Source: Channallabes apus (lineage: Eukaryota > Chordata > Actinopteri > Siluriformes > Clariidae). From it: DNA of 64,000 nucleotides. Below are positions 1-11,952 of the stretch, piece after piece. The notes beneath the pieces are model-generated. The model saw only the letters and a program-made list of their open reading frames with translations, searched no databases and was not told the DNA's origin. Where the stretch lies: positions 38,400,256 to 38,464,255 of the forward strand of contig CM060108.1 in NCBI GenBank assembly GCA_030522415.1. Direction: 5' to 3'. The first letter of the stretch is position 1. Every line of letters begins with the position of its first letter. The position numbers and the translations under genes are program-made.

Positions 1-59
1 ACTTCCCATGACCCTGTACATGATAAGTGGTATTGAAGAGGAATGAGGTAAAAAATAAT

Positions 60-350
60 AAAATAATAATATCGATAACAATAATAATAATAGATTTCAT
101 GCTCCTCCCATGCTTGGTGCATTTCCCTAGTGCATTACTCCAGTTTCCTCTTACAGTCAAAAGACATGCAGATTAGGCTAACTGGCATTCCCAAATTCCC
201 CACAATGTGTGCCTTATGGTGGATTAGCACCCTGTTCACAGTGTACCCCGCCTCGTGCCCCAAGATTCCTAGAAAAGGCTCCTTGACATCCTTTGACCCT
301 GAACAGGATGAGCGGTATAGAAAATGAATAAATGAATGCATGAATAATAA
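60..350. repeat. Interspersed teleost repeat, copy 1
   Basis: This stretch has the familiar fish repeat pattern: a 'cagtc..aagacatgcag' block, then a 'gaccctgaacaggatgagcgg' style block, ending in a GAAT-type tandem tail. A second copy follows at 395-650, and reverse-oriented relatives lie near 5283-5560, 5785-5905 and 61107-61265. It has no coding capacity that I trust. The (AAT)n runs around 50-90 and 345-400 flank the copies. Confidence 0.5.
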
Positions 351-394
351 TTATTATTATTATTAATTAATGATTATTATTATTATTATTATTA

Positions 395-650
395 TTATGT
401 AGTTTGTTCTCCCTGTACTTTTCATCCTACAGTCCAAAGACATGCAGATTAGACATCCCCAGTTTGCATTTCCAAATTGCCTATAGTGTGTGTGTGTGTG
501 TGTGTGTCATGCAGTTGTTTGGCACTCTGTGCAGGTTTTAGCCTGCCTCGAGCCCAGTGCCTCATGGGATAGGATAGGCTCCAGGTGTCCCGCAACCCTG
601 AACAGGATCAGAGATATAGAGAATGAATGAATGAATGAATGAATGATGGT
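395..650. repeat. Interspersed teleost repeat, copy 2
   Basis: Same family and orientation as the copy at 60-350. It shares the 'ccaaagacatgcagatta' block and the 'ccctgaacaggat' block, with an internal (GT)n at about 488-507 and a (GAAT)n tail. It is diverged from copy 1, so the pair is two insertions or an old tandem duplication. Confidence 0.5.
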
Positions 651-924
651 AATAATAATAATTATTATTATTATTTTATTGGTCAGAGTTGTGGTGGTAA
701 ACTGAGCAAAAACACAAGACACAAGGCATCGTAAATATAACAAAGCCAACAAAAAGAACAACGATTTAGAGAAGCCAATCCACTTCCTGTAGTCTGCTTT
801 AATAATGTGGAAAGAAACTGTATATCCTGTTTTAAAAGGGTTGAAATAAGGATCCTATAGCCGTGAAACAGGGATGTTGTTACAATCAACTTAATAAATT
901 AATTCACAGAACTAATTTGAATAC

Positions 925-1015
925 ATACACTATAAGGTCAATGATTTTTATACACCTGACCATCACACTCATACATGACTGTTCCCATTCCGAAATTGTT
1001 TGGGAGGTTTCTTCA
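925..1015 (+). repeat. Tc1-like terminal fragment (TACACTATA type)
   Basis: The stretch begins 'tacactataaggtca' and continues 'cacctgaccatcacac', like the left end of a common fish Tc1-like family. The same kind of end is seen at 61867. Only the terminal part is recognisable, and no transposase follows. 1016-1361 shows no gene. Confidence 0.35.
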
Positions 1016-1361
1016 CTCAGTTACAGGATGTGTGTGTGGGGTTTAGCTCATTGAGTCACAAGAATATTAATTGATGTTGGGGCGAGAAAGTCTGAGATTA
1101 ATTTTATGTTGTGATCATTGAAAAGGTTCTGCGTGAAACTGAGATCAGGCCTCAGTCCAGGACACGTGAGATCATCTACACCACCCTTGATGAACCATGT
1201 CTCCATGAAGCTTGCTTTGTGGACAGGGTGTTGCTCAGGTGTCCACAAAATTAGTTTTTTTTTTCTCATGTAGAGTTTTAGTTCAAAATGCTTGAAAACC
1301 AGGTGGTGAAATTTATTTATTTTTTATCCTTTGCGGTTTAAAGATAATATTAAAGATAATA

Positions 1362-2966
1362 CAGTGTTGTGAAAAACTATTTGCCCCCTTCCTGATTTCT
1401 TATTCTTTTGCATGTTTGTCACACTTAAATGTTTCTGCTCATCAAAAACCGTTAACTATTAGTCAAAGATGACATAATTGAACACAAAATGCAGTTTTTA
1501 AATGAAGGTTTACGTTATTAAGGGAGAAAAAAAACTAAAAATCTACATGGCCCTGTGTGAAAAAGTGATTGCCCCCGTTGTTAAAAAATAACTTAACTGT
1601 GGTTTATCACACCTGAGTTCAATTTCTGTAGTCACCCCCAGGCCTGATTACTGCCACACCTGTTTCAATCAAGAAATCACTTAAATAGGAGCTACCTGAC
1701 ACAGAGAAGTAGACCAAAAGCACCTCAAAAGCTAGACATCATGCCAAGATCCAAAGAAATTCAGGAACAAATGAGAACAAAAGTAATTGAGATCTATCAG
1801 TCTGGTAAAGGTTATAAAGCCATTTCTAAAGGTTTGGGACTCCAGCGAACCACAGTGAGAGCCATTATCCACAAATGACAAAAACATGGAACAGTGGTGA
1901 ACCTTCCCAGGAGTGGCCGGCCGACCAAAATTACCCCAAGAGCGCAGAGACAACTCATCCGAGAGGCCACAAAAGACCCCAGGACAACATCTAAAGAACT
2001 GCAGGCCTCACGTGCCTCAATTAAAGTCAGTGTTCACGACTCCACCATAAGAAAGAGACTGGGCAAAAATGGCCTGTATGGCAGATTTCCAAGGCGCAAA
2101 CCACTTTTAAGCAAAAAGAACATTAAAGCTTGTCTCAATTTTGCTAAAAATCATCTCAATGATTGCCAAGACTTTTGGGAAAATACCTTGTGGACCGACG
2201 AGACAAAAGTTGAACTTTTTGGAAGGTGCGTGTCCCGTTACATCTGGTGTAAAAGTAACACAGCATTTCAGAAAAAGAACATCATACCAACAGTAAAATA
2301 TGGTGGTGGTAGTGTGATGGTCTGGGGTTGTTTTGCTGCTTCAGGACCTGGAAGGCTTGCTATGATAGATGGAACCATGAATTCTACTGTCTACCAAAAA
2401 ATCCTGAAGGAGAATGTCCGGCTATCTGTTCGTCAACTCAAGCTGAAGCGATCTTGGGTGCTGCAGCAGGACAATGACCCAAAACACCAGCAAATCCACC
2501 TCTGAATGGCTGAAGAAAAACAAAATGAAGACTTTGGAGTGGCCTAGTCAAAGTCCTGACCTGAATCCTTTTGAGATGTTGTGGCATGACCTTAAAAAGG
2601 CGGTTCATGCTAGAAAACCCTCAAATAAAGCTGAATTACAACAATTCTGCAAAGATGAGTGGGCCAAAATTCCTCCAGAGCGCTGTAAAAGACTCGTTGC
2701 AAGTTATCGCAAACGCTTGATTGCAGTTATTGCTGCTAAGGGTGGCCCTACCAGTTATTAGGTTCAGGGGGCAATTACTTTGGCCAATTACATGGCCAGG
2801 CCATGTAGGTTTGGATTTTTTTTCTTCCTAAATAATAAAACCCCTCATTTAAAAACTGCATTTTGTGTAATAGTTAAATGTGTTTGATGATCAGAAACAT
2901 TTTGTGTGACAAACATGCAAAAGAACAAGAAATCAGGAGGGGGGCAAATAGTTTTTCACACCACTG
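1362..2966 (+). mobile_element. Tc1-like transposon, copy A
   Basis: A near full-length element of about 1.6 kb. It begins CAGTG at 1362 and ends CACTG at 2966, flanked by TA dinucleotides at 1360-1361 and 2967-2968 (the Tc1/mariner target duplication). The terminal inverted repeats contain 'gtgaaaaactatttgcccc' and its complement. Two closely similar copies are at 37638-39252 (minus) and 55101-56720 (plus), and a truncated end is at 39899-40137. The transposase inside is broken. Confidence 0.93.
1741..2761 (+). pseudogene. Tc1-like DD34E transposase, copy A (disabled)
   Basis: The product would be a cut-and-paste transposase that binds the terminal repeats and moves DNA between TA sites. 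The start is the ATG at 1741 (MPRSKEIQEQM). Two helix-turn-helix regions come first, then the catalytic core: D in WTDETKVELF, D in QQDNDPKH, and E in the SPDLNP-x-E segment, which here reads NPFE where the sister copies read NPIE. Two lesions are visible against the copies at 38870-37856 and 55480-56502. A tryptophan codon is TGA at 1876-1878. Two bases (CA) are missing near 2485, shifting the frame so that the C-terminal third reads from about 2474 to 2761. Without both repairs no full protein can be made. Confidence in family and lesions is high. Confidence 0.92.
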
Positions 2967-2969
2967 TAT

Positions 2970-3850
2970 ACATTGCATGGACAAAAAAAAGTCTCCATTT
3001 CAGAAGGGCCAGATTATTGCACTGCTTAAAGCAAAGAAAACAACTAAGTAGATTTGGCATTACTGGAACTGGTTTAAGAACACTTCAACACTATCAAAAA
3101 CCTATAGTAAATAAAGTATATACTAGATGACTTTGTTCATATGGAATTTAATTGCACACTCATAAGTGCGTATAAAAATGTACAGCACCATCTGTTGAAT
3201 TTTGAGATTAAATGATTTTTTAAAGGTACATTTATTCATGAAATAAAGGTGTATATTTTTAAAGTAGCATATTTTCTCTTCCTGTGGGCCGATTGTGATG
3301 AAGCAAGCCAAATACACCTGTGAAAGCCCCATTAAAATTTGTTCAGTAGTTTTTATGTGATAAATGCACAAACAAACAGAAAAAAAAACATCTTGATGTG
3401 TTCTGTTACTCTCTCTAGTAGTCTTGCGTCCCCCAAAATAATTTTATCGCAAGTATCTTCAATGTAGAGATAGCCAACTTTGAGGAAGAAATGTGATTTT
3501 TTAAAAATATGATCTTAAACAGTTGAAGTTGTGTGGTTAATAAATCAGCAGTATAAACCATAATTATATTAAATAATGGAAGTAAGAGTGTTTCCATAGA
3601 CACACAATATTATAAGAACACAAAGCTGTGTGTCCATCAATTTGCTATGGAGCATAAAGAATGAACTTGGAAGCAATGGAAAAAGGTCACGTAGTGTGAT
3701 GAGTCCTGATCAATCCTATTCCAGAGTGATGGGTGTATCAGGGTAAGAAGGGAAGTGCATTAAGCCATCATGCATAGTGGCTACTGTACAAGCCCCTGGA
3801 GGCAGTGTTATGATCTGCGGTTGCTTCAGTTGCTCAGCTCTAGGCTTGTA
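2970..3850 (+). mobile_element. Old Tc1-like transposase remnant
   Basis: Around 3760-3840 a degraded frame reads GGSVMICGCFS, which matches the conserved Tc1 transposase block usually read as GGSVMIWGCFS. The stretch from 2980 to 3110 also resembles a transposase N-terminus, but stops interrupt it. Sequence between about 3130 and 3630 is not recognisable. I take the whole as one old element, much older than copy A beside it; its ends were not found. Confidence 0.35.
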
Positions 3851-5280
3851 AGTAATCATTTTCACACATGAACTGACCAACGCATTGTGTGCTGTAATAA
3901 AAGCTAATTTTATTTGTTGAATTAAACCTTAGAGTTTGCACCTTCTTGGCAAGGCAGTATACTTGAAAATGAAACAAAATAAGGGAGATGGTGAAGGACC
4001 TCAGCCACTTCCTAAGGGCCAACACAGAGGATGAACAGGGGCTTCTTTTGGAAGGCCATTTGAGCACCAAACCAAAACTTCCAAGGACTAAATTGAACAT
4101 GTTTGCTTTATTTTCCACACACAATACACACACCCTACACTCCTCACATGATGTACATTTATTTGTTTGTACACATTTGCACATACGATTATCTTTCAGT
4201 TTAGGCCATGGATAATCACACTGCTGCTGGTGCACATCTCGTATCATTACATAGTCTGTCTCTAATCATACTACTGCTGTCATACTCCGCATTTTATATA
4301 TTTTTTTTTACACTTTTATATTCTTATACTTCTCATATAGTTTACATTACCATTTTGAAAATCATGTCCCTGCACAATTTAAATTCCTATTTTAATTTTA
4401 TTTCTAAAATATCAGAAAAAATAATGCAGCAAAACAATGTAACCCGTTACCAGTTTGTAATTATACAAAAGCAATACTGAAGCTTTGAAGGTAAAAGAAA
4501 AACAATACGCACAGGTTTTCTCATTGGACTAGTTTATTAATAAGTTTGCATGCGACAACAAATCGTGTGCATGCATACGCTGATGTAGAACAGTAATTAC
4601 ATTTATCCAGTCAAGTTTGTGCAGTTAACATTGCAGAGCATGCATTTAACCCACCATCTCCAAAACGGTATAATTATGGGAAATACACATCCTAATGCCT
4701 GTGACAAAAACTGCTTGCCTTGCTATCACAAAGAGAGTCATAGTTGAAATTAAAATTAATTGGTAGGAAAATAATTGTACAAAAAGTTACAACTAGGTTG
4801 AAAAAAAAAAGGAATTTATTAAAGAAATAAAAAATTGCTACCACTGGGTGATAATGTGCACACCGTGAGTAAAAGGAGAAAAGTAGGGGCAGCCATTTAG
4901 CTATTAGAGGAGAGCAAGCTGAGGAAACAGCCTCTGGTGTAGTGTGTAGGAAATATTAAGACTGTGGTCAGAGGTCAGCGTGAACAGTCTAAACTCCAGT
5001 CTCCAGCAGCGCTCCATAGAAACGGATAGACCTTCCTCGGTAAAAACTAAAGAATACTCACCTTTCTTACATTCCTTCCTTTTCTCTGCATGCTTACAGA
5101 AAACAGGTTCTCAGTGGGTTCTTTGGATGGTTCTAGGTTTTTTTTTTTTTTTTTTTTTAAGGTTTTGCAAAAGGTCAAACCCACATGTTTAGGGTTCTAT
5201 ATAAAATGTTTTACGAAGCGGAACAAACCAAAGAGCAAGTATTTCAGAGGACCCTCAAAAGAGCGTTAGCAGTAGTGACC
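3851..5280. other. Non-coding stretch, nothing recognised
   Basis: AT-rich sequence with frequent stops on both strands. The short open frames have no recognisable motif. A T-run lies at about 5140-5158. I see no exon, RNA gene or clear transposon. Confidence 0.5.
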
Positions 5281-5282
5281 AT

Positions 5283-5560
5283 TAGATGATTCATTCTCTA
5301 TTCCGCTTATACTGAACAGGGTTGCGGAGGGGGGGGGGGGGGGGGGACTGGAGCCTATGGGGCTTCTGGCAGGAGTGCCAATCCATTGCAGGACACGTGC
5401 ATAAACACACACGGCAATTTTGGGAACCTAATCTGCATATCTTTTGATTGTCCAAGCACCAAGCATGGAGAGAACATCATCATGGACTTGAGGTGGGAAT
5501 AAAACCCCCGATCCTGGAGGGGCGATGCCACTGTGCCGCCTCAGTAGTTACCAATGCATG
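5283..5560 (-). repeat. Interspersed teleost repeat (reverse copy) with poly-G run
   Basis: This is the reverse orientation of the repeat at 60-650. It reads 'tattccgcttatactgaaca', then 'gggttgcgg' and 'actggagcctatggggc', and later 'cttttgattgtccaagcacc'. A run of G at about 5331-5346 sits where the family normally has a short G block, suggesting local slippage expansion. A second, shorter copy lies at 5785-5905. Confidence 0.5.
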
Positions 5561-5784
5561 GAGATAAATAAAAATGAATAAATGTAAAAATCGTAGTAGT
5601 GCAACTCTACTTTCTAAACATGATCCATTATGGCTTATTTAACAGATTTAATCTGTTACAGAGTGCCACAGTCAACCAAATGTACTGTACTTATGTTAAT
5701 GATTTATCCAAAGACAGTTCAGGGGTTTCATAATTTCATAGATTTATTTTTTTTAATCAATCATTAGAGATTTTAAAATTACAT

Positions 5785-5905
5785 CCACTCATCTCACTCA
5801 CTCATCTTCTAAACCGATTTATAATGTATTCAGGGTCACGGAGACCTGGAGCCTATCCCAGGAGGCTTAGGGCACGAGGCAGGGTACACCCTGGACACAC
5901 CCTTT
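5785..5905 (-). repeat. Interspersed teleost repeat (short reverse copy)
   Basis: Contains 'ctggagcctatcccaggagg' followed by 'gggcacgaggcagggtacac', the most conserved block of the family described at 60-650. It is truncated on both sides. 5906-6530 shows no gene. Confidence 0.5.
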
Positions 5906-6530
5906 TTAGACAAGTTTTTTCACCAAGTCAGCTGTTTCAAATCCAATGACACAGCACGAGTGTGTATGAATGCATGACTGTGGGAAAATCACTGTATATA
6001 CCTACAGGTGGTTTATATTGGTGAAGATCTGTCCACATGAAGGTCTTCATAGTTGATCAGCTGGGGAATTACTTTATTAGAATACTACACTTATGTACTA
6101 TTCTACATAATACTTTATATTATACATTGTACTGTCTACAATCACATTGGCTACAGTCACATAAGCCACAATTCAGATTTCTTTTTTGTAGGAGGTCATG
6201 ATGGTTCACATTCATAATTACAGTCTTCTGAAACTGTCTTTGGAAACTGCAGCATGCACACCCATACATCTTAGCTGGCACCATCCAGAATAAAACATAG
6301 TATTTGTGCGACCACTCATTCATTTCAAACATCAGATGTGATTTTATTGTTAATATGCTTGGGATTTTGCTCTGGAGGATGGCAAGCAGTTAGTTGGCTG
6401 TATTTGATGAGGATCAGAAGAAGGAAGAAAGCCAGATGCCTTTCTTTAATTGGCACAGAGGCAAAAAGTTATACGAGTTCTGATCTGCCCTTTCTCCTTC
6501 AGGTCGCATGACCACATATCGTATATACAG

Positions 6531-6536
<6 letters not shown>

Positions 6537-6577
<41 letters not shown>
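6537..6577. repeat. (TA)n microsatellite
   Basis: An uninterrupted AT dinucleotide run of about 40 bases. It is followed by 'cacatacacacacac' and then by the terminal repeat of a Tc1-like element. Confidence 0.9.
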
Positions 6578-6579
<2 letters not shown>

Positions 6580-6586
6580 CACATAC

Positions 6587-7090
6587 ACACACACTACCGT
6601 TCAAAAGTTTTAGAACACTTTCTAACTGATTTTTATTTCTTTCTACATTGTAAAGGAATGCTGAAGGCGTCCAAAAATGCATTAATCTCCTTTGAACAGT
6701 TGATATTGAGATGTTTCTGCTACTTCTGCTCTGTAAAGACTTCATAACGCCTCTAATCTGAGCTGCTGTTAATTGGTCATTTTTCAGGCTGATAACTCTA
6801 AATTAACTTCTCGTCTGCAGCAGAGGTAGGTTTTGGTCTCGTCCTCCTGGGATGGCCTTCATGAGAGCCAGTTTCATTATGGTGCTTGACGGATTTTGCA
6901 AATGCACTTGACAATACTGTTCTTGCAAGAACTATTACAGAAAGGCCGACCTCTGTGTCTTAAAGTAACTACTAACTGGTGTTATTGTTACGTAATTACC
7001 TAGTTCCATATGTGTTATTTTATAGTTTTGAAATCCCCAGTATTGTTGTAGAATGTAGAAAATAAATCACTAAACAAACCTTCTACATGG
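6587..7090 (+). mobile_element. Truncated Tc1-like element (CACTACCGTTCAAAAG end)
   Basis: Begins with CACTACCGTTCAAAAGTTT, a widespread fish Tc1-like terminal repeat. Further in are 'catgagagccagtttcat' and 'gtcttaaagtaa', typical of the 5' half of such elements read antisense to the transposase. The right end degrades near 'gaatgtagaaaataaatcac' and no matching terminal repeat is found, so the copy is truncated and cannot move. Confidence 0.6.
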
Positions 7091-7099
7091 CAGGTAAGA

Positions 7100-7365
7100 A
7101 GCCTGTTTGATATCACCCAAATGAGGATGGATTCCCTGTTGAGCCTGGTTAATCTCAAAGTCTCTTCCTATTGTCACCTCAGGGTGCTATCCAGTGCACT
7201 GTCTCCCACCCCGGCTTGCTCAGCAGGGACAAGGAGATGGTTATAGTTTATAAATTTTTTTTTTGTACATTTCCATATTTTTTTCTTTAATTCTGTAAAG
7301 CTCCTTTATAACAATGACCATTGTAGAAGGACTACACAAATACAATTTTATTGAACTGAAGAAGC
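7100..7365 (+). repeat. Retroelement 3'-end repeat
   Basis: The tail reads 'ctgtaaagctcctttataac', then 'aatgaccattgtagaag' and 'acaaatacaattttattgaa', a very common teleost non-LTR 3'-end pattern. The upstream part (tctcagggtgct, gctcagcagggacaag) also fits. No reverse transcriptase sequence is present, as expected of a 5'-truncated copy. Confidence 0.5.
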
Positions 7366-8925
7366 CTACCACTGAGATTTTCTGACTGATGTCATTGTTT
7401 TCACAATTGTATGGAGATAAATATCCAATCTTTATAACTCAGATCTGGGCCACTTTCATATGTGGTCCTAGACTGGATGTATAAATGATATGTGGCAATT
7501 CAACAATAAAAACAATCAGATGAGAACTCATGTCATTGTCGTCATCTTCCAGGATACATTATTGTAGCATAAATGATTCATGCAAAACTAGAACTTACCC
7601 AAACATTTACACAATAGTGTAACGACCAAAGAAACTGACGTGTGCATGCAAGGCGTTTCAGGAGATGGGTGCCTCACTTGTGGATCCAATCTGAGCAAAA
7701 ATATATATATGATGCTTGTAATTATCTGCATGTAACCTACGCATAACTGTACAACAGAGGATCTCAGATTCAGGAAAAGTTCCTTTTGAAAGCGAGAACC
7801 CATAACCATGCGAAGAACCCTTGAGAAACCCAATTTTTCCTAAGTGTTTGGGACCAGTAACCTTCTACAACACACAATTATAATTAAAGGCAGAGACAGA
7901 ACGTTCTTATTTTGTGATGTCCTCCTCAATCCTTAACGTAGGCTGAAAACTCAAACAAGATTACAACACTTACAAAGAAGTTTAGAAAAACTAGGTTAAC
8001 GGCAGACACATCCTCAGACAAATGACATCAAGTTCACTAATCTTCAAGTCAGTATTCACCAGACGTTGCATTTATCTCCACCTGCAGTCCTGACTCGCAT
8101 CCCTTTTGTGTGCTCATCAACAACCTCAACATCTGGTGTATACTTTGAAGAGATGTTACTTGAAGACAGTTAACGACACCTGTGAAAGAGCCGATCTACA
8201 GTCTACAGCGAGTGCCTTTTGTTCCAGTTGCACCCAGAAAAGGGAGACCTGACTTACCTAATTCATGCCTAATAGATGGGATTAGGTATTCTGGAACACA
8301 ACCTCTCGGGGTGAAGGATGGCTTTCAACTGTCAATGTGTAATCACAGGGTTTCAACGGAGAGCCCCAGAGGAGGGAGTTAAAGTGATTTTCCACCCTAA
8401 ATCTCAGAAACTGTAACTAAGAGCTCTAGACAAAAATTATAAATGAAAGGATTTCATGAATTAAAAAAATAAATAAATAGTTCTTGGTCAAATCCATCAA
8501 GGATTATCAGTGGCACAACGTGCTTCCTCTGAGACACATGAAGCAAGCAGATCTTTCTGAACTAGTGCTCATACTGCAGAAGTTATACTGAAGAGCATGT
8601 CCTGATTTACCTCTTTATTTCATCACCTTTAAGCAGGGGTGTCCAAACTTCTTAGCAAAGTGATTGTGGGTCTGTAGGCTTTTCACTCCAAACAAGATTT
8701 TCACTCGCAAAGAGATCCCACAGCCACACTGATTGGTTTGGTGGATCAAACTTGTGATCATGATGGAAGAGCAGAATGTTATATTGTCGTTGTCTGAAGC
8801 TCTAGTTACAGAGTCTGAGGTTCTTGTTTTTAGGGTGAACTATCAATTTAAGTACCTGACACAGCACGTTTAGCAAAATCTTCAGGGGTGCGTTCAGGCA
8901 GTTAAGCAGCAAGTGCGTAACACCG
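7366..8925. other. Non-coding stretch between repeats
   Basis: No exon or RNA gene is recognised. Around 8635-8790 a diverged interspersed repeat may be present ('caggggtgtccaaacttctt', 'cactccaaacaag'). A 66-codon open frame at 8182-8382 has no recognisable motif and I do not call it. Confidence 0.4.
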
Positions 8926-8929
8926 AACA

Positions 8930-9720
8930 AACTCAAGAGAGCCGGTTTTTGGGAAGGCGACGAGGACGGCGGCAAGCTGTGTGTGTACGGCGAACAAACT
9001 CCAGGACGGTCTGGGGGGAGGAAGGGGGCCGAGGTGGGGGGGGAGGGAGAGTGTAAAAAGGAGTTGGGGTAGGGGACAAGCGAGATCGGCGATATACTAA
9101 GTGGGGCTCCACATCTGCCAAGCCTTGAGATGCTGAACAGACCAACACCCAAGCACTCTCGACTATAGCAACAGCTTCAACCAGTCACTTCACACACTCT
9201 CTCTCACACACACACACACTGACTTATCAGGTATGATTACTAACATTCACTCTGGATTCATGACACCAACACACTCACTCTTTACTCGCAGCAACATGAA
9301 TATCGGCCCAACAGAAGCAGCAGAAGCAAAGTGTTAGCCCCTGCTGTCACTCAAGCTGCCAAGCAAAACCTGTCAGTGCTTTCTTTCAGGAAAATAAATA
9401 AATAAATAAACATATTGTGCTGTAACTTGGGCCCACGGAGGATCCCCATTGGCTGTGTTGATGTTGACAGAGGAGCGGAGACTAGAGGGGGAGGTGGGGT
9501 AGTGGGGGGGAGAAGAGCAGGTGTTCGGTACAGGCGCAGGCGCGATCAAGTGGACGAGGAGGAAGGGGGGTGGGGCGAAGCACAGTGCTTTTTACCTGCA
9601 TGGAGACAGAGAGAGAGCTTCCTGTGCATTGCGCGACGCTAAACATCCTCACCCCACCAACGGCGTCCACAGTTCCTTTGGCGGACCTAGTTCAGTCGGG
9701 ACAATGAAGTCAGAAAGATT
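8930..9720. other. GC-rich stretch downstream of rbm14
   Basis: Two GC-rich, CpG-containing blocks (about 8935-9080 and 9465-9690) stand out from the AT-rich surroundings. They flank a segment holding (CA)n and an (AATA)n run at 9390-9410. No splice-compatible coding frame with a known motif is visible. It could be part of a long rbm14 3' untranslated region, a promoter of an unannotated transcript, or a diverged repeat. Confidence 0.35.
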
Positions 9721-10281
9721 CGCTCTTGGGTTTTGTAATAATAATAATAATAAAGAAATCAATATATAACATGCACAACATCCAACATGTTACAAAAACC
9801 AAAGCGTCGGCTGAACAACTCTCGAGACGGTCAGGTACAAGATCTCTGAGAGCCCTTGCACAAATTTTAAGTGATATATACACACACACAAAGCTTCACC
9901 AGTGCTGTTCTCCCAAAAGAAAATTGCAACTTAACATTGCCCAGTGTAGCAAACTCGCATTGTGGAGGATTTTAGAGGGTGGCGTCGGGTAGTTATTTAC
10001 TGAAAGGTGCAGCGTGGTGTAGTGCAGCTCCTTCGGGGCTGGTAAAGCTAAGGGGACAGAGCGGGGGTCACCCTCAACTTACCCCATCCACAGAAACAGA
10101 GAGGGACAGTGGGGGCAGAGTCTCTAGTCCTTTCACTTCCTCTCAAGGCTCCCATTCATTTGAGTCTAGTCGTTTCACAGAAGAAAAACAATTATGAAAC
10201 ATTAACAAAAAAAAAATTTCAAAAAGATGAAACAAAACAAAAATGAACTTTTCTCCCTTTACTTTCATAAGATCAAACATT

Positions 10282-11253
10282 TTTATTATATACTTGGTTA
10301 CACTATATATTGTTTCTTGTCTTTTTTCCTAAAGCCCATGCATAGACCCTTAGTATTCCGTAATATCTGTACATACAAACTACACAAACGAAGACATGAC
10401 TTCCTCAGACATTCCCGCTAACGCTCGTCTCCTCATTGTGTAGGTTTGTGTAAGGTAGATGGCGATGGTAACCATGGCACACGGTTAAAGACAGATGCAA
10501 AGAAAGATGGAAAGAGATGGAGGATGCATGAGGGCCAGTCTAGTGATAGTGTACAGCGAATGGGACAGAAGACTGAAAGAAACTGATCTCCCATTTCTGC
10601 GAATCAAACACCGACACAGCGCTCACGTTGTGCTGGCTTCTGTCGGGTTTCACATTTTAAGACTACAATTGAAAAAAAAATAGCACGCTTTTATACATTT
10701 TTCTAATAAGGCATAAGAATAAAAAGCCACAGATTTTGTTTTTGAAAAAGGAGATTTTGGCTATAAACATGTAAAAAGCTACTTCTCATTCATGGCTGTA
10801 AACAAAGATTATGGACTGTTGTTTTTTTTTTTTTTTTTTTATAAGATGCTTGAGTCCCATTTAGTACATTTCATAAAAAACACGATCATCATTAATAGTA
10901 CTTCCAAAATGCTTCTACAATGCAAAATGGCAGTTAAGTCAATTGATAAAAGCCCAAATCAGCCTCAACTGGCCGAAAGGACCGATTCCCAGATTATGGC
11001 ACTTCGACCCATGTTATCTTCCCCAAATTTGCTATTCCCTGTTTCTCAGATGTAGCTACATTAAAAACAAATAAAAGCAAAGAGGATTCACAGTGTCTTT
11101 CAGCTTTCAGGATGGGTGACGTGGGATGGGGATTAGTGATACACACGTCATCTGATCGTTTTCTCTCCCCCTCTTGTTTGTTTGTTTACCCCTCTCTCAA
11201 GGGTGTGTGTATGCATTGTGGTAGAAGATCAAGGCAGTTTCCCTAAATGCATG

Positions 11254-11311
<58 letters not shown>

Positions 11312-11952
11312 CTGTTGTTCTGTCATTGCAACCAATGCAACTGACGTCAACACACATACGTTGTTTCAAAGACACTAAGGACAAACACACACATAAAAAA
11401 CAATGCCAAACCCTGGTCCTGTACTTCACACACCTCGGGAGGTAAACATACATCAATTACAATGTGTCTTCTTATATTTATGTACAGATACTATTAATAT
11501 ATGTGTAAACTGGTTTATAGTTCCTCTAATTATTTCAAGCAAATCTTAAAAATCCCAAGTACAGCATAATTCATTGGCTAATTAAAAACACACACATACA
11601 TAAAACATCATCATAGTTTAGCCTACACGTTAAAGCTATCTACAGGTTTGAGATGTGAAATGTTACACTGTAGGTTGTGTGTGTGTGTGTGTGTGTGAAT
11701 AAAAGTGAGCACACTTCCCCATTCCTAGCCCACGACTTGCTACACCGGGTGTGTGATCAGGACCAAGGTCAGATATTCCAGTCCTTAAAAGCCAAGGCAC
11801 CCAGACAAAACACACACAAACGCACACACTCACAGACGTCTCCCCTGCTAAGAGTGACCGCAGACACTCTCCGTCAAGACACAACACGCATACACACACA
11901 GTCAGAGACATGGCGCGAGGAGAGAAGGGGGGACAGTAGGAGGCAGTGCACA
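10282..11952 (-). other. Presumed rbm14 3' untranslated region
   Basis: This follows the rbm14 stop codon at 11955-11953 on the minus strand. No coding motif is seen on either strand. A minus-strand AATAAA (plus-strand TTTATT at 10282-10287) is a candidate polyadenylation signal, but the true end is not decided by the sequence. The region includes a (CA)n tract at 11256-11310 and several shorter CA/GT runs. Confidence 0.3.
11256..11310. repeat. (GT)n microsatellite
   Basis: About 27 uninterrupted TG units. It lies within the presumed rbm14 3' untranslated region. A shorter TG run is at 11675-11697. Confidence 0.95.

Noticed and set aside
9415..9670. Small proteins in the GC-rich block downstream of rbm14
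   Set aside because: Overlapping frames on both strands with biased composition and no motif; no splice or homology support.
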